A stretch of 64,000 nucleotides of DNA from an uncultured Bacilli bacterium. GTDB taxonomy: Bacteria > Bacillota_I > Bacilli_A > RF39 > UBA660. The notes beneath the pieces are model-generated. The model saw nothing but the letters and a program-made list of their open reading frames with translations. It was not told where the DNA came from and did no database searches. The stretch spans positions 1 through 64,000 of the forward strand of contig CALVQK010000002.1 in assembly GCA_944358305.1 (NCBI GenBank). The letters run 5' to 3'. Below, one piece after another: positions 1 through 9,645 of this stretch. How positions within the stretch are numbered: the stretch's first letter is position 1; every line of letters starts with the position of its first letter. Position numbers and translations under genes: made by a program.

Positions 1-167
1 AGATCTCCCTTCTTACCATAAGTAATCATTTTATCAACAGCTTTTCTAACTTCTTTAGCTCTTGTTTCAGTAGTTGTAATTTGTCCATTCATAATTACTT
101 GTTTTGTAAGAGTTGCTAACATACTTCTTCTGTGTTTATTATCAACGCCTAATTTTCTATATGCCAT
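1..167 (-). CDS. rplQ: 50S ribosomal protein L17, N-terminal part (runs off window)
   Basis: The N-terminal 55 residues, beginning [17 protein letters not shown], match bacterial L17, a 50S protein near the exit tunnel. The ATG at 165-167 follows an AGGAGG-type site. The gene continues beyond position 1, so the C-terminus is not visible. It is the last visible gene of the alpha operon, 11 nt after the rpoA stop codon, which is the usual rpoA-rplQ order in Bacilli. Confidence 0.95.
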   Translation of the reverse strand, partial: MAYRKLGVDNKHRRSMLATLTKQVIMNGQITTTETRAKEVRKAVDKMITYGKKGD

Positions 168-178
168 AATTTACCTCC

Positions 179-1129
179 TTAATCATCATCTCTTAGGTCA
201 AGCCCTAATTCTTTAATCTTATCTAATACCTCTTTTAATGATTTCTTTCCTAAGTTACGGATTTTCATCATATCATTTTCACTTTTGTTAACTAAGTCTT
301 GTAATGTATGAACACCTGCTCTTTTTAGACAGTTATATGCTCTTACTGAGAAGTCTAAATCTTCAATAGAAGTTTCTAAAGCCTTAGTCTTAGGATCTTC
401 AGTCTTTTCAATCATCATACCACTTACATTAGAAATATCACTTAATTCAGTAACTAATTTAAAGTGTTCAATTAAAATCTTTGCAGCTAGGGCGATAGAT
501 TCTTCTGGTTTAATAGATCCATTTGTCCAAACTTCCATTACTAATTTGTCATAACTTTCATCTTGTCCAACTCTAGCGCTTTCTACTTCATATGATACTC
601 TTTCAATTGGAGAATAGATTGCATCCATGGCAATAAAACCATTTTTCTTATCATCTTCTCTTAAATTAGAATCTTCACTCTTAACATAACCACGACCATT
701 AGTAACGATCATTTGCATGTTAAGGCTTCCTCCTTTAGCAAGAGTAGCGATGACATGATCCTTGTTGATTATTTCAATATCAGCATCTGTTTCAATGTCG
801 CCTGCTGTTACTACTCCTTCTCCAACTTTATTAAGAGTAATAATCTTAGTATCTTCTGTATGATTTTTAACAACTACACCTTTTAAATTAAGGATAATTG
901 TAGTTACATCTTCAATAACTCCATCTATAGTTTGGAACTCATGTAATACACCATCAATCTTAACAGCACTAATAGCACTACCAGGTAATGATGATAACAT
1001 TACTCTTCTTAAAGCATTTCCTAAAGTTGTACCAAAACCTCTTTCTAATGGTTCTAGTTCAAATTTTCCATAGAAATTATTTTCTACATAATCAGTAATT
1101 TTATAAACTGGTTTTTCAAATTCTATCAA
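179..1129 (-). CDS. rpoA: DNA-directed RNA polymerase subunit alpha
   Basis: RNA polymerase alpha subunit (316 aa): assembles the core enzyme and contacts promoter UP elements and activators. The N-terminal dimerisation domain has the PLERGFGTTLGNALRR motif near residues 28-43. The C-terminal domain (about 250-310) has the helix-hairpin-helix signature RNLGKKSLKEV. An upstream in-frame ATG would add 25 residues, but they lie inside rpsK. The start is instead the TTG at 1129, which gives the family N-terminus (M)IEFEKP and sits 9 nt after GGGAGG. The gene lies 19 nt after rpsK in the alpha operon. Confidence 0.97.
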   Translation of the reverse strand: MIEFEKPVYKITDYVENNFYGKFELEPLERGFGTTLGNALRRVMLSSLPGSAISAVKIDGVLHEFQTIDGVIEDVTTIILNLKGVVVKNHTEDTKIITLNKVGEGVVTAGDIETDADIEIINKDHVIATLAKGGSLNMQMIVTNGRGYVKSEDSNLREDDKKNGFIAMDAIYSPIERVSYEVESARVGQDESYDKLVMEVWTNGSIKPEESIALAAKILIEHFKLVTELSDISNVSGMMIEKTEDPKTKALETSIEDLDFSVRAYNCLKRAGVHTLQDLVNKSENDMMKIRNLGKKSLKEVLDKIKELGLDLRDDD

Positions 1130-1148
1130 TTTATTAACCTCCCTTTTA

Positions 1149-1532
1149 TTATCCACGAGGACGCTTTGGTGGACGACATCCGTTGTGTGGAATTGGTGTA
1201 ACATCTGTAATTCCTGTTACTTCAAGACCTGCTGTTTGAAGTGATCTAATTGCTGTTTCTCTTCCTGGTCCTAATCCTTTAACAAATACTTCTACTTTAC
1301 GCATTCCCATATCATATGCTGCTTTACCAGCTTGTTCTGAAGCCATACCTGCTGCGAATGGTGTTGATTTTTTACTTCCTTTAAAACCTAAAGCGCCAGC
1401 TGAAGCCCAACTTACAGTATTACCTTCTTTATCTGTAATAGTAATAATTGTATTATTAAAAGTTGCACCAATATGAACTACACCTTCAGGTATATTCTTT
1501 TTAACTTTTCTTTTTCTTGTTTTATAAGCCAT
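1149..1532 (-). CDS. rpsK: 30S ribosomal protein S11
   Basis: S11 (127 aa) is a platform protein of the 30S subunit near the E site. The sequence shows the conserved [13 protein letters not shown] segment and the basic C-terminus [12 protein letters not shown]. It follows rpsM by 13 nt with an AGGAGG site and is full length. Its place between rpsM and rpoA is the standard alpha-operon order. Confidence 0.97.
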   Translation of the reverse strand: MAYKTRKRKVKKNIPEGVVHIGATFNNTIITITDKEGNTVSWASAGALGFKGSKKSTPFAAGMASEQAGKAAYDMGMRKVEVFVKGLGPGRETAIRSLQTAGLEVTGITDVTPIPHNGCRPPKRPRG

Positions 1533-1545
1533 AATAACCTCCTAA

Positions 1546-1911
1546 CTATTTCTTCTTGTTAGCTACTACTTTTCCTCTACCCTTACGAGTACGAGCGTTT
1601 CTATTAGTTCTTTGACCTCTTACAGGTAAACCTCTTTTATGACGAGTTCCCTCATATGAATTAATTTCCATTTTAGTTTTAATATTCATACTAACTTCAC
1701 GACGTAAATCACCTTCAGTTGGATGTTTATTAATTTCATCTCTTAAGGCAATTAATTCATCTTGTGTTAAGTCTCCTGCTTTTTTAGTTGGGTCTACTTT
1801 AGCATTTTTACATATTTTCTTTGCTAAACTTCTACCAATTCCATAGATATATGTAAGTGAAATACATATATGTTTGTCATTTGGAATATCTACACCTTTA
1901 ATACGTGCCAT
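1546..1911 (-). CDS. rpsM: 30S ribosomal protein S13
   Basis: S13 (121 aa) sits in the 30S head and contacts the P-site tRNA and the 50S subunit. It begins [13 protein letters not shown], carries the H2TH-type region [11 protein letters not shown] and ends in a basic tail ([10 protein letters not shown]), all typical of the family. It lies 15 nt after rpmJ with a clear ribosome binding site. Confidence 0.97.
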   Translation of the reverse strand: MARIKGVDIPNDKHICISLTYIYGIGRSLAKKICKNAKVDPTKKAGDLTQDELIALRDEINKHPTEGDLRREVSMNIKTKMEINSYEGTRHKRGLPVRGQRTNRNARTRKGRGKVVANKKK

Positions 1912-1926
1912 AACTTCTCCTCCTTA

Positions 1927-2040
1927 TTAACCTTGTACTTGTTTGTGTTTTGGATTTTCACAGATTACTCTGATTTTACCTTTTCTTCTTACTATTTTGC
2001 ATTTTGGGCAAATTTTCTTAACACTTGCTCTTACTTTCAT
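1927..2040 (-). CDS. rpmJ: 50S ribosomal protein L36
   Basis: A 37-residue gene reading [20 protein letters not shown] then [17 protein letters not shown]. The CPxC, later C and H pattern is the zinc-binding form of L36 (C+ type). It lies between infA and rpsM, where rpmJ is found in Bacilli, with an AGGAGGGAT site before the ATG at 2040. Confidence 0.96.
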   Translation of the reverse strand: MKVRASVKKICPKCKIVRRKGKIRVICENPKHKQVQG

Positions 2041-2054
2041 TTTTATCCCTCCTA

Positions 2055-2270
2055 TTATTTACGATAGGTAATACGCCCACGTGTTAAATCATAAGGTGAT
2101 AGTTCTAACATAACGGTATCCCCCGGTAAGATGCGAATGTAGTTCATTCGTATTTTACCAGAAACGTGAGCTTCTACGATATGTCCATTTTCTAGTTTTA
2201 CTTTGAACTTACCACCTGGTATAATTTCTAGAACTTTACCTTCAACTTCAATAACATCATCTTTAGCCAT
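2055..2270 (-). CDS. infA: Translation initiation factor IF-1
   Basis: IF-1 (71 aa) is a single S1/OB-fold protein that occupies the A site during initiation. The sequence [13 protein letters not shown], the [11 protein letters not shown] segment and the end RGRITYRK match the family closely. The chosen ATG at 2270 gives the conserved MAKDD start. An ATG at 2276 sits in a GTGATG overlap with the map stop codon and would add MA; spacing to the AGGAG (10 versus 4 nt) does not decide. Translation is likely coupled to map. Confidence 0.95.
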   Translation of the reverse strand: MAKDDVIEVEGKVLEIIPGGKFKVKLENGHIVEAHVSGKIRMNYIRILPGDTVMLELSPYDLTRGRITYRK

Positions 2271-2275
2271 AGCCA

Positions 2276-3022
2276 TCACTCTCCTGTTAAAATCTCTACT
2301 CCATCATTAGTAATCGCAATTGTATGTTCAAAATGTGCTGATAATGAGGAGTCTATAGTAACAACAGTCCAATCATTATCTTCTACATAAATGTCTGGAC
2401 TACCTAAAGTTAACATTGGTTCAATGGCAATAACCATGCCATCTCTAATTTTAGGCCCTGTTCCTTTAGTACCATAGTTTGGAACATCAGGTGATTCATG
2501 AACACTAGTTCCAACACCATGTCCTACTAATTCTTTAACGACACCTAAGTTATGTTCTTTAGCATATTTTTCAATAGCATAACCGATGTCACCAATTCTA
2601 TTACCAACTTTTGCTTGTTTAATGCCTTCATATAAAGCTTTCTCTGTATGTTCTAATAGGTATTTAGCATCATCACTAACATTACCTACAGTATAAGTCC
2701 AAGCTGAATCGCCATGATAGCCTTTATAACAAGCTCCTATATCTATAGATATTATATCACCATCTTGCAAAACTCTTTCACTTGGAAAGCCATGAACAAC
2801 TTCATCATTAATGCTTATACAAAGTGTTGAAGGAAAACCTTCATAGCCTTTGAATGATGGTGTTGCACCTTTACTTCTTATGAATTCTTCAGCTTTTTGA
2901 TCTAATTCTTTTGTTTTTATACCAGCTTTAATAAAGGGGCGTAAATACTGATGAGTAAGATAGACAATATGTCCAGCTTCTTTTAATAATTCTATTTCTC
3001 GTTTACTTTTTAAAGTAATCAC
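2276..3022 (-). CDS. map: Methionine aminopeptidase, type I
   Basis: Removes the initiator methionine from nascent proteins in the cytoplasm. The 248-aa protein has the pita-bread metalloprotease ligands D94, D105, H168, E201 and E232, plus the substrate-contacting H77, with the motifs DIGA, GDSAWTY, VGHGVG and IEPM. It has no N-terminal zinc extension (type Ia). It sits 3 nt after adk and overlaps infA, the conserved adk-map-infA order of Bacilli. Confidence 0.96.
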   Translation of the reverse strand: MITLKSKREIELLKEAGHIVYLTHQYLRPFIKAGIKTKELDQKAEEFIRSKGATPSFKGYEGFPSTLCISINDEVVHGFPSERVLQDGDIISIDIGACYKGYHGDSAWTYTVGNVSDDAKYLLEHTEKALYEGIKQAKVGNRIGDIGYAIEKYAKEHNLGVVKELVGHGVGTSVHESPDVPNYGTKGTGPKIRDGMVIAIEPMLTLGSPDIYVEDNDWTVVTIDSSLSAHFEHTIAITNDGVEILTGE

Positions 3023-3025
3023 TAT

Positions 3026-3685
3026 TTACATCCCCTCTTTTAAAACTTTATCGATTTCTTTAGCAACTGACTCTACAGAGTCATTTCCATTGATTACATA
3101 TAATATACCTTTTTTAGCATAATAGTCAAGTAGTGGTTTTGTTTTTTCCATATATAAATCATATCTGTGTTTAAATGATGTAATATTATCATCATTCCTT
3201 TGATATAATCTATGACCACACTTATCACAAATTGATTCTACTTTTGGTTTTTCATTATCTGAATTAATGTTATAAACGGTTCCACACTCTTCGCATATTC
3301 TTCTTCCGGTAATTCTTTTCTCTAAAGTCTCCTCATCAATATCTAGTCTAATAACATAACCTAATTCTTGATTAAGGTTTGAGAGAATTTCATCATATTT
3401 ATATGCTTGTTCAATATTTCTTGGAAAACCATCTAAAACATAACCATTTTTACAATCATCAAGGGATAGTCTATTATATAATAACTCATAAGTTATTTCA
3501 TCTTTTACAAGACTACCACTATCTAATACTTCTCTAATATATCTACCTAATTCACTATCTTTTTTAGCTTCATCTCTTAAGATATCTCCTGTAGAGATAT
3601 GTGGTAGATTATATTTTTTTTCTATAATCGCACTTTGAGTCCCCTTACCAGCGGCAGGAGGAGCAATAAAGATTATATTTTTCAT
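3026..3685 (-). CDS. adk: Adenylate kinase (variant P-loop)
   Basis: Catalyses ATP + AMP = 2 ADP. The 219-aa protein has the LID domain with a four-cysteine zinc site (CEEC at about residues 133-136, CDKC about 20 later), as in Gram-positive long adenylate kinases, and the DGFPR AMP-binding motif. The P-loop is unusual: residues 8-16 are APPAAGKGT, where the family has GAPGAGKGT, so two conserved glycines are alanines. The ATP-binding lysine (K14) is kept. It overlaps secY by 4 nt (ATGA), giving translational coupling. Confidence 0.93.
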   Translation of the reverse strand: MKNIIFIAPPAAGKGTQSAIIEKKYNLPHISTGDILRDEAKKDSELGRYIREVLDSGSLVKDEITYELLYNRLSLDDCKNGYVLDGFPRNIEQAYKYDEILSNLNQELGYVIRLDIDEETLEKRITGRRICEECGTVYNINSDNEKPKVESICDKCGHRLYQRNDDNITSFKHRYDLYMEKTKPLLDYYAKKGILYVINGNDSVESVAKEIDKVLKEGM

Positions 3686-4947
3686 CTTCTACTATAACCC
3701 TTCTTATAATTTCTAGAAAGAAGACTTCCTTCTATTTGTTTATAAGTTTCTAAGGCAACTCCTACAACGATAAGTAAACCTGTACCACCAATACTAACAC
3801 TAGTAGGTAAGCTTGTTACATTAGAAAATATTATTGGTAAGGCTACAATTATCGCTAAGAAGATAGAACCTAGACAAGTTATTCTTGTTAAGACTTTAGA
3901 TAAGTAAGTCTTAGTTTCATCGCCTGGTCTAATTCCTGGAATATAGCCACCACTTTCTTGAAGATTTTTAGCAAATTCATCTGGCTTAAAAGTCATATAT
4001 GTATATACAAATCCAAATAGGAAAATAAATATTACATAAATTATGAATCCTACAGGTGTTGTATAAGTTAAATAGTTTTGTACAAATAAATTAAATCCTT
4101 CATTATTAATTAAACCAGCAATTATTCCTGGAATAGCCATTAAGCTTGATGCAAATATCACAGGTACAACCCCAGCGGTATTTACTTTAATTGGAACATA
4201 TGATGCAGCGCTTTGTTTAAAACTTGTTGATTTATTTGCATATTGAATTGGAACTTTACGCTCTGCCATTTGAACAAAGATAACGCCAATTATGATCGCA
4301 AAATAAATTATAGTAAATAAGATAAACTTAACTACTCCTAATGTTATTTCTTGAGCAGTTCCATCAAATACTACTAAACCTTGGAACGCATCTATGAACA
4401 TTTGTGGTAGAGTAGCAATAATACCTGCCATGATAATTAAACTTAAACCATTTCCGATACCTTTAGCAGTAATTCTATCCCCTAGCCAAAGTAGAAAGGC
4501 TGTTCCTGCTGTTAAGACTATTGATATATATAAATATTCAGAAGCTGAAGCAGTCCTACCTAAGAACATAAATGAGAATGCATATCCTTGAATAAAGGCA
4601 AATAGGATTCCCATATATCTTGAGTAAGTATTTATCTTTTGTCTACCAACATGTCCTTGTTTTCTTAATTCTTGAAAATAGGGAATTAGTTCACCTAGTA
4701 GTTGCATTACAATCGTTGCTGTAATATAAGGCATTACACCTAAAGCAAAAATTGAAAAGTTTTGTAAGGCACCACCACCCATAGTATTAACTAATTCTAG
4801 GAAACCTAAATTACTAGTAATACTATCAGTTCCAGGTACTTGAATAGTTGTTCCAATTATAAATATAGCTAATGCTACTAAAGTAAAACCAATTCTTTTT
4901 AATAAGTCTCTATTTGTAGGCTTAAATAATTGCTTTAATAGAGGCAT
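3682..4947 (-). CDS. secY: Protein translocase subunit SecY
   Basis: Channel subunit of the SecYEG translocon (421 aa, about ten hydrophobic membrane segments). It shows the family features GTTIQVPGTD after TM1, the plug region with GGGALQNFSIFALGVMPYI, and the cytoplasmic loop motif MAERKVPIQYA. It lies 1 nt after rplO. Its partners secE (41.6 kb) and secA (55 kb) are in the same window. Confidence 0.97.
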   Translation of the reverse strand: MPLLKQLFKPTNRDLLKRIGFTLVALAIFIIGTTIQVPGTDSITSNLGFLELVNTMGGGALQNFSIFALGVMPYITATIVMQLLGELIPYFQELRKQGHVGRQKINTYSRYMGILFAFIQGYAFSFMFLGRTASASEYLYISIVLTAGTAFLLWLGDRITAKGIGNGLSLIIMAGIIATLPQMFIDAFQGLVVFDGTAQEITLGVVKFILFTIIYFAIIIGVIFVQMAERKVPIQYANKSTSFKQSAASYVPIKVNTAGVVPVIFASSLMAIPGIIAGLINNEGFNLFVQNYLTYTTPVGFIIYVIFIFLFGFVYTYMTFKPDEFAKNLQESGGYIPGIRPGDETKTYLSKVLTRITCLGSIFLAIIVALPIIFSNVTSLPTSVSIGGTGLLIVVGVALETYKQIEGSLLSRNYKKGYSRR

Positions 4948-4948
4948 T

Positions 4949-5392
4949 TTAGATCACCTCGGCTTTACTTCCTGATTCTTCGATTTTTATAATAGCACTC
5001 TTAGAGAATCTATTAGCTTGAATTGTAATTTTTTTGTTTAAAGTTCCATTTCCTAATACTTTAATTCCATTAAGTTGTTTTTTAACAATTCCTTTTTCTT
5101 TAAGTAATGCTGGTGTAACAACATCGCCATCATTAAATACATTTAAATCTCCGACATTGATAACTGCATATACTGTTTTAAAATCATGATTACTAAATCC
5201 TCTTTTTGGAAGTCTTCTATATAATGGTAATTGTCCACCTTCGAATACTGGTGAAACTCCACCACCGCTACGAGCATTTTGTCCTTTTTGACCACGTCCT
5301 GATGTTTTACCAAGACCTGAACCAGATCCACGTCCTACTATCTTTTTACGGAAAGTAGCACCTTCATTTTTCTTTAATTCATGTAACTTCAT
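4949..5392 (-). CDS. rplO: 50S ribosomal protein L15
   Basis: L15 (147 aa) has the glycine-rich basic N-terminal extension ([19 protein letters not shown]) that threads into 23S rRNA, followed by the L15e/L18e-type fold. Its ATG overlaps the rpsE stop by one base. In most bacteria rpmD (L30) lies between rpsE and rplO; here there is no room for it. Confidence 0.97.
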   Translation of the reverse strand: MKLHELKKNEGATFRKKIVGRGSGSGLGKTSGRGQKGQNARSGGGVSPVFEGGQLPLYRRLPKRGFSNHDFKTVYAVINVGDLNVFNDGDVVTPALLKEKGIVKKQLNGIKVLGNGTLNKKITIQANRFSKSAIIKIEESGSKAEVI

Positions 5393-5901
5393 TATCCTAA
5401 AATCTCCTCTACACTTTTACCACGTAATGCTGCAACTTCTTCAACAGTTTTAATACTCTTAAGTCCATTAATTGCGGCATTAGCCATATTTAATTTAGTT
5501 CTAGCTCCAAGAGATTTTGATACAACATCACGAACTCCAGCTAGTTCAAGGACAGCTCTTACACTACCACCAGCAATGATACCAGTACCTTCTTTAGCAG
5601 GTTTTAACATCACTTTAGCGGCACCACTTACACCAATTACTTCGTGAGTAATAGTTCTTCCATCAATTAAATCTATAGTAATCATATTTTTATTAGCATC
5701 TTGAATTGCCTTCTTAATAGCATCTGGTACTTCAAAAGCTTTACCAGTACCGATACCAACATGTCCTTTACGATCTCCAACTACAACAACTGCTGAAAAA
5801 CGACGTTGACGTCCACCTTTGGTAACTTTAACTACACTTTTAAGTTGAACGACTAGTTCTTCGAATTGTTTTTCTTTGGCATCGTTTGTTTGTTTTTGCA
5901 T
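5392..5901 (-). CDS. rpsE: 30S ribosomal protein S5
   Basis: S5 (169 aa) acts in decoding fidelity. Its double-stranded-RNA-binding N-terminal half carries the [16 protein letters not shown] motif, followed by the S5-C domain ([17 protein letters not shown]). An N-terminal extension of about 15 residues ([15 protein letters not shown]) resembles that of other low-GC Bacilli. It directly abuts rplO, with L30 absent. Confidence 0.97.
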   Translation of the reverse strand: MQKQTNDAKEKQFEELVVQLKSVVKVTKGGRQRRFSAVVVVGDRKGHVGIGTGKAFEVPDAIKKAIQDANKNMITIDLIDGRTITHEVIGVSGAAKVMLKPAKEGTGIIAGGSVRAVLELAGVRDVVSKSLGARTKLNMANAAINGLKSIKTVEEVAALRGKSVEEILG

Positions 5902-5912
5902 ATTTACCCTCC

Positions 5913-6275
5913 TTAGAACTCTAGTCCATTTTCACGTGCTGCATCTGCTAATGCTTTAACACGTCCGTGATAAAGATATCCACCTCTATCAAATACTACT
6001 TTATTAATACCAGCTTCTTTACATTTTTTAGCAATACTAGTACCAACAGCAGTAGCTGCTTCAATGTTTGATTTATTATTTAAATTTAAATCTTTATCTC
6101 TAGAAGAAGCAGATACTAAAGTAGTAGAACTCTCATCATCTATAACTTGTGCATAGATTGCAGTATTAGATCTAAATACATTTAATCTTGGAATTTCGCT
6201 TGTTCCACTTAAATGAGTTCTAATTCTAGCATGACGCACCTTGCGCATACTATTTCTTGACTTTTTACTAATCAT
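5913..6275 (-). CDS. rplR: 50S ribosomal protein L18
   Basis: L18 (120 aa) binds 5S rRNA in the central protuberance. The basic N-terminus ([20 protein letters not shown]) and the C-terminal [17 protein letters not shown] segment are characteristic. It has full length and standard spc-operon position between rplF and rpsE. Confidence 0.96.
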   Translation of the reverse strand: MISKKSRNSMRKVRHARIRTHLSGTSEIPRLNVFRSNTAIYAQVIDDESSTTLVSASSRDKDLNLNNKSNIEAATAVGTSIAKKCKEAGINKVVFDRGGYLYHGRVKALADAARENGLEF

Positions 6276-6298
6276 ATATTTCTCTCCTTCCTACTAGC

Positions 6299-6829
6299 CT
6301 AAGCAGCTTTCTTTCCTTCTTTACGTCTAATATGTTCATCTTTATAACGAATACCTTTACCCTTATATGGTTCAGGACGACGTACTTTTCTTACGTTGGC
6401 AGCAAATTCACCAACTAAGGCTTTATCAATACCTTTAACAGTTATTTCTGTATTAGATGATGCTTCTACAGTAAGCCCTTCAGGTATAGTCATTTCTACA
6501 GGATGAGAATAACCTGCATTAATAGTTAATTTTTTACCACTTACATTGAAACGATATCCAACACCTACTATTTCTAGTCCCTTCTCATATCCTTTAGTTA
6601 CACCTGTAATCATATTTTGAAGAAGTGCATTCATTGTTCCATGCATTGCTTTTACTGCATCGCTTACTCTTGTTAATGTTATCTCATTATCTTTTTGTTC
6701 CATTGAAATACCTTTCAACATCTTTTGGCTCAAGCTTCCCTTTGGGCCAGTAACTGTTACGATTCCATTCTCTTCAATAACTGTTACTCCTGCGGGAACT
6801 TCAATTTTACGATTTCCAATACGGCTCAT
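6299..6829 (-). CDS. rplF: 50S ribosomal protein L6
   Basis: L6 (176 aa) consists of two tandem L6 domains near the factor-binding site. It begins MSRIGNRKIEVPAGV and ends with the conserved PEPYKGKGIRYKDEHIRRKEGK motif. It has a good AGGAGG site and sits between rpsH and rplR as expected. Confidence 0.97.
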   Translation of the reverse strand: MSRIGNRKIEVPAGVTVIEENGIVTVTGPKGSLSQKMLKGISMEQKDNEITLTRVSDAVKAMHGTMNALLQNMITGVTKGYEKGLEIVGVGYRFNVSGKKLTINAGYSHPVEMTIPEGLTVEASSNTEITVKGIDKALVGEFAANVRKVRRPEPYKGKGIRYKDEHIRRKEGKKAA

Positions 6830-6844
6830 TCAAAACACCTCCTT

Positions 6845-7246
6845 TTACCATACATAAGCTAAGACTTCGCCACCAAGTTTTTGTCTTCTTGCTTCTTTAT
6901 CGGTCATAATTCCCTTAGATGTAGAAATGATTGCAATTCCTAGTCCATTTAAAACTCTTGGAACTTCATCATTTTTAGCATATACTCTAAGACCTGGTTT
7001 AGAAATTCTCTTTAAGCCTGTTATTACTCTTTCTTTATTTTCACCATATTTTAATGTTAGAACAATTGTACCTTGTACATCATTTTTTTCTAACTTGTAA
7101 TCTTTAATAAATCCTTCTTCTTTTAAAATTCTTGCTATTTCTAATTTTAATTTTGATGAAGGAACTTTTACTTCTTCATAACGCATAGCATTAGCATTAC
7201 GAATACGAGTTAACATATCTGCAATTGTATCTGTAACTACAGCCAT
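6845..7246 (-). CDS. rpsH: 30S ribosomal protein S8
   Basis: S8 (133 aa) binds the central domain of 16S rRNA and in E. coli is the spc-operon repressor. The start at 7246 ([18 protein letters not shown]) follows AAAGGAGG. A longer in-frame reading would run into rpsN and is rejected. The C-terminal [20 protein letters not shown] signature is intact. Confidence 0.97.
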   Translation of the reverse strand: MAVVTDTIADMLTRIRNANAMRYEEVKVPSSKLKLEIARILKEEGFIKDYKLEKNDVQGTIVLTLKYGENKERVITGLKRISKPGLRVYAKNDEVPRVLNGLGIAIISTSKGIMTDKEARRQKLGGEVLAYVW

Positions 7247-7262
7247 CTTTTTTCCTCCTTTT

Positions 7263-7448
7263 CTACCAGCTTGATTTTTTAACGCCTGGTATTTGTCCTT
7301 TATAAGCCAATTCACGGAAGCAAATACGGCAGATTCCAAATTTACTCATAACTGCATGAGGTCTGCCACAACGTGCACAACGAGTGTATTCACGTACTTT
7401 GTATTTTGGCTTTCTACTTTGTTTTACAACCATACTTTTTCTTGCCAT
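7263..7448 (-). CDS. rpsN: 30S ribosomal protein S14, zinc-binding type Z
   Basis: Short 61-aa S14. The C-x2-C...C-x2-C pattern (CARC and CRIC, about residues 24-43) shows the zinc-binding form typical of Gram-positive bacteria rather than the long zinc-free form. It lies between rplE and rpsH in the spc operon. Confidence 0.96.
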   Translation of the reverse strand: MARKSMVVKQSRKPKYKVREYTRCARCGRPHAVMSKFGICRICFRELAYKGQIPGVKKSSW

Positions 7449-7461
7449 CTTTTACCCTCCA

Positions 7462-7998
7462 TTACTTTCTAAAAGGAATTCCTAAACCTTTTAATAAGTC
7501 ATAAGCTTCTTCATTAGTTTTAGCAGTTGTTACGAATATAATATCCATACCACGTACTTTTACTATTTCATCATAGTTTATTTCACTAAAGATTAATTGT
7601 TCTTTAATACCTAATGTATAATTACCACGACCATCGAAAGATTTTGGATTAACTCCTCTAAAATCACGAACTTGTGGAAGTGAGATAGAAATTAGTTTAT
7701 CAACAAAGTTATACATGCTATCACTTCTAAGTGTTACTTTACAACCGATTTTTTGTCCTTCTCTTATTTTGAAACCAGCGATAGATTTCTTAGCTTTTGT
7801 AACTACTGGTTTTTGTCCTGAGATTTTTTCAAGGTCAGATACTGCTGCATCTAATAATTTAGAGTTTGTAGTAGCATCTCCAACACCCATATTGATAACA
7901 ACTTTTTCTAGTTTTGGTACTTCCATTATAGATTTATAACCATATTTACTCATAAGAGCTGGAACTACTTCTTTAGTATATTTTTCTTTTAATGTCAT
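7462..7998 (-). CDS. rplE: 50S ribosomal protein L5
   Basis: L5 (178 aa) binds 5S rRNA and forms the B1b bridge to the 30S head. The start at 7998 ([15 protein letters not shown]) is favoured by a GGAGG 7 nt upstream; an ATG at 8016 would overlap the rplX stop. The C-terminal [17 protein letters not shown] motif is conserved. Confidence 0.97.
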   Translation of the reverse strand: MTLKEKYTKEVVPALMSKYGYKSIMEVPKLEKVVINMGVGDATTNSKLLDAAVSDLEKISGQKPVVTKAKKSIAGFKIREGQKIGCKVTLRSDSMYNFVDKLISISLPQVRDFRGVNPKSFDGRGNYTLGIKEQLIFSEINYDEIVKVRGMDIIFVTTAKTNEEAYDLLKGLGIPFRK

Positions 7999-8015
7999 TA
8001 TATAACCTCCTTCCA

Positions 8016-8324
8016 CTAATCTAGTACTTCTTTAGACTTTGTACTTATTCTTACTTTTTTTCCATTTTTATCTGTTGTATGAGCAATTCTTGTACCTTTT
8101 TTAGTCTTAGGATCAATTATCATAACATTTGATGCATTAATAGGAGCTTCTATTTCAAGAATTCCACCTGATGCTTGTCCTGTAGGTTTTTGGTGTTTCT
8201 TAACGATATGTACACCTTCTACAATAACCTTATTTTCATCTTTAAGTGTTCTGATTATTTTTCCTTCTTTACCTTTATCGGCACCGCTTATAACAACGAC
8301 TTTATCTCCAACTTTTAACTTCAT
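8016..8324 (-). CDS. rplX: 50S ribosomal protein L24
   Basis: L24 (102 aa) is an assembly initiator protein with an N-terminal KOW domain ([19 protein letters not shown]). It has full length, a strong AGGAGG site, and sits between rplN and rplE. Confidence 0.96.
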   Translation of the reverse strand: MKLKVGDKVVVISGADKGKEGKIIRTLKDENKVIVEGVHIVKKHQKPTGQASGGILEIEAPINASNVMIIDPKTKKGTRIAHTTDKNGKKVRISTKSKEVLD

Positions 8325-8335
8325 AACTTTCCTCC

Positions 8336-8704
8336 TTATAGTACTTCTTTCGCAAGACTTACTATCTTCATATAGTCTTTATCACGAAGTTCACGTGCTA
8401 CTGGACCAAAGACACGAGTTCCGACTGGGCTTTTATCATCTCTAATGATTACACATGCGTTATCATCAAATTTGATATAACTACCATCTTCACGTCTTAC
8501 TCCTCTTTTACTTCTTACGATTACAGCTTTTACAACTTTACCTTTAGGAAGTGGTGAATTTGGTATAGCATTTTTAACGGTTCCAACAACTACATCTCCG
8601 ATATTTCCAGTTTTAACATGACTTCCTCCTAGCACTCTGATTACTAATAATTCACGTGCTCCTGAGTTGTCTGCAACTTTTAATCTACTTTCTTGTTGTA
8701 ACAT
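8336..8704 (-). CDS. rplN: 50S ribosomal protein L14
   Basis: L14 (122 aa) lies at the subunit interface. [19 protein letters not shown] and the [10 protein letters not shown] segment near the C-terminus are characteristic of the family. It has standard position after rpsQ. Confidence 0.97.
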   Translation of the reverse strand: MLQQESRLKVADNSGARELLVIRVLGGSHVKTGNIGDVVVGTVKNAIPNSPLPKGKVVKAVIVRSKRGVRREDGSYIKFDDNACVIIRDDKSPVGTRVFGPVARELRDKDYMKIVSLAKEVL

Positions 8705-8729
8705 AGATTATCCTCCTTTACCTTAAGAG

Positions 8730-8990
8730 TTATAGAATAACTGCTTCTTTTACGATTTCTTTTAAGTAGAAATGTTTAGTCTTAGAAATTGGTTTAGTTT
8801 CAACGATTCTAACTACATCTCCTACTTTTGCTTTATTTGTTTCATCGTGTACACTGTATTTTTTAGATGATTTAACTCTTTTGTGATATTTTGGGTGCAT
8901 TTTATGTGTTTCAACTAAAACTGTAATAGTTTTATTGTTTTTAGTACTAACAACTTTACCAACTAATTCATGTGTCATTTTCTTTTCCAT
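8730..8990 (-). CDS. rpsQ: 30S ribosomal protein S17
   Basis: S17 (86 aa) is an OB-fold primary binder of 16S rRNA. It shows [19 protein letters not shown] and the [13 protein letters not shown] end region. A second in-frame ATG four codons on (MTHELVG) is possible, but the first has the better-spaced ribosome binding site. Confidence 0.95.
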   Translation of the reverse strand: MEKKMTHELVGKVVSTKNNKTITVLVETHKMHPKYHKRVKSSKKYSVHDETNKAKVGDVVRIVETKPISKTKHFYLKEIVKEAVIL

Positions 8991-9001
8991 AAATTTACCT
9001 C

Positions 9002-9223
9002 CTAATCAGCTTTACTGGCATTAACTGCCTTTTCTTCGTTTTCACGTTCTTTTAAAACGGTCTTTAGTCTTGCTACTTGGTGTCTTAATTCTCTTAATCT
9101 AGAAGGTTTCTCAAGGTTTCCCATAGCACTACTGAATCTTAAGTTAAATAATTCTTCTTTAGATTCTTTTAATTTTGCATTTATTTCTTCATTTGATAGT
9201 TCTCTAATTTCTTTAACCTTCAT
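9002..9223 (-). CDS. rpmC: 50S ribosomal protein L29
   Basis: L29 (73 aa) is a small helical protein at the tunnel exit near the SRP-binding site. The start at 9223 gives the family N-terminus [14 protein letters not shown] and overlaps the rplP end by 11 nt, which suggests coupled translation. The [13 protein letters not shown] core helix is typical. Confidence 0.96.
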   Translation of the reverse strand: MKVKEIRELSNEEINAKLKESKEELFNLRFSSAMGNLEKPSRLRELRHQVARLKTVLKERENEEKAVNASKAD

Positions 9224-9644
9224 TAGTAACACCACCTTCTTCTTTCTTTACAAATTTGCAAGTAATTGGTAATTTATGGCTTGCTAGTCTTAATGCTTCA
9301 CGAGCAACTTCTTCAGAAACTCCTGCTACTTCAAACATAATTTTTCCTTCTTTAACTACTGCTACCCATTCTTCAACATTACCTTTACCTTTACCTTGAC
9401 GTGTACCGATTGGTTTTTTAGTTAATGGCATATGTGGGAAAATATTGATCCATACTTTACCACCACGTTTCATGTAACGAGTCATAGCAACACGAGCTGC
9501 TTCTATTTGATTAGCTGTGATCCATGCTCCTTCTTTTGCTTGTAAGCCATATTCACCAAAATGTAATTCACGATTACCTCTAGATTTGCCTTCGTAAGGT
9601 AATCTGTGAACACGACGATATTTAGTTCTTGATGGAATTAACAT
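9213..9644 (-). CDS. rplP: 50S ribosomal protein L16
   Basis: L16 (143 aa) lies near the A site. [14 protein letters not shown] and the [20 protein letters not shown] motif are diagnostic. It lies 1 nt after rpsC and overlaps rpmC, so the rpsC-rplP-rpmC segment is tightly packed. Confidence 0.97.
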   Translation of the reverse strand: MLIPSRTKYRRVHRLPYEGKSRGNRELHFGEYGLQAKEGAWITANQIEAARVAMTRYMKRGGKVWINIFPHMPLTKKPIGTRQGKGKGNVEEWVAVVKEGKIMFEVAGVSEEVAREALRLASHKLPITCKFVKKEEGGVTNEG

Positions 9645-9645
9645 T

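Noticed and set aside
1130-1204. 25-residue N-terminal extension of RpoA
   Set aside because: It lies inside rpsK and has no family similarity; the TTG at 1129 has the ribosome binding site.
5143-5331. Short minus-strand frame inside rplO
   Set aside because: Alternative frame over a conserved ribosomal gene.
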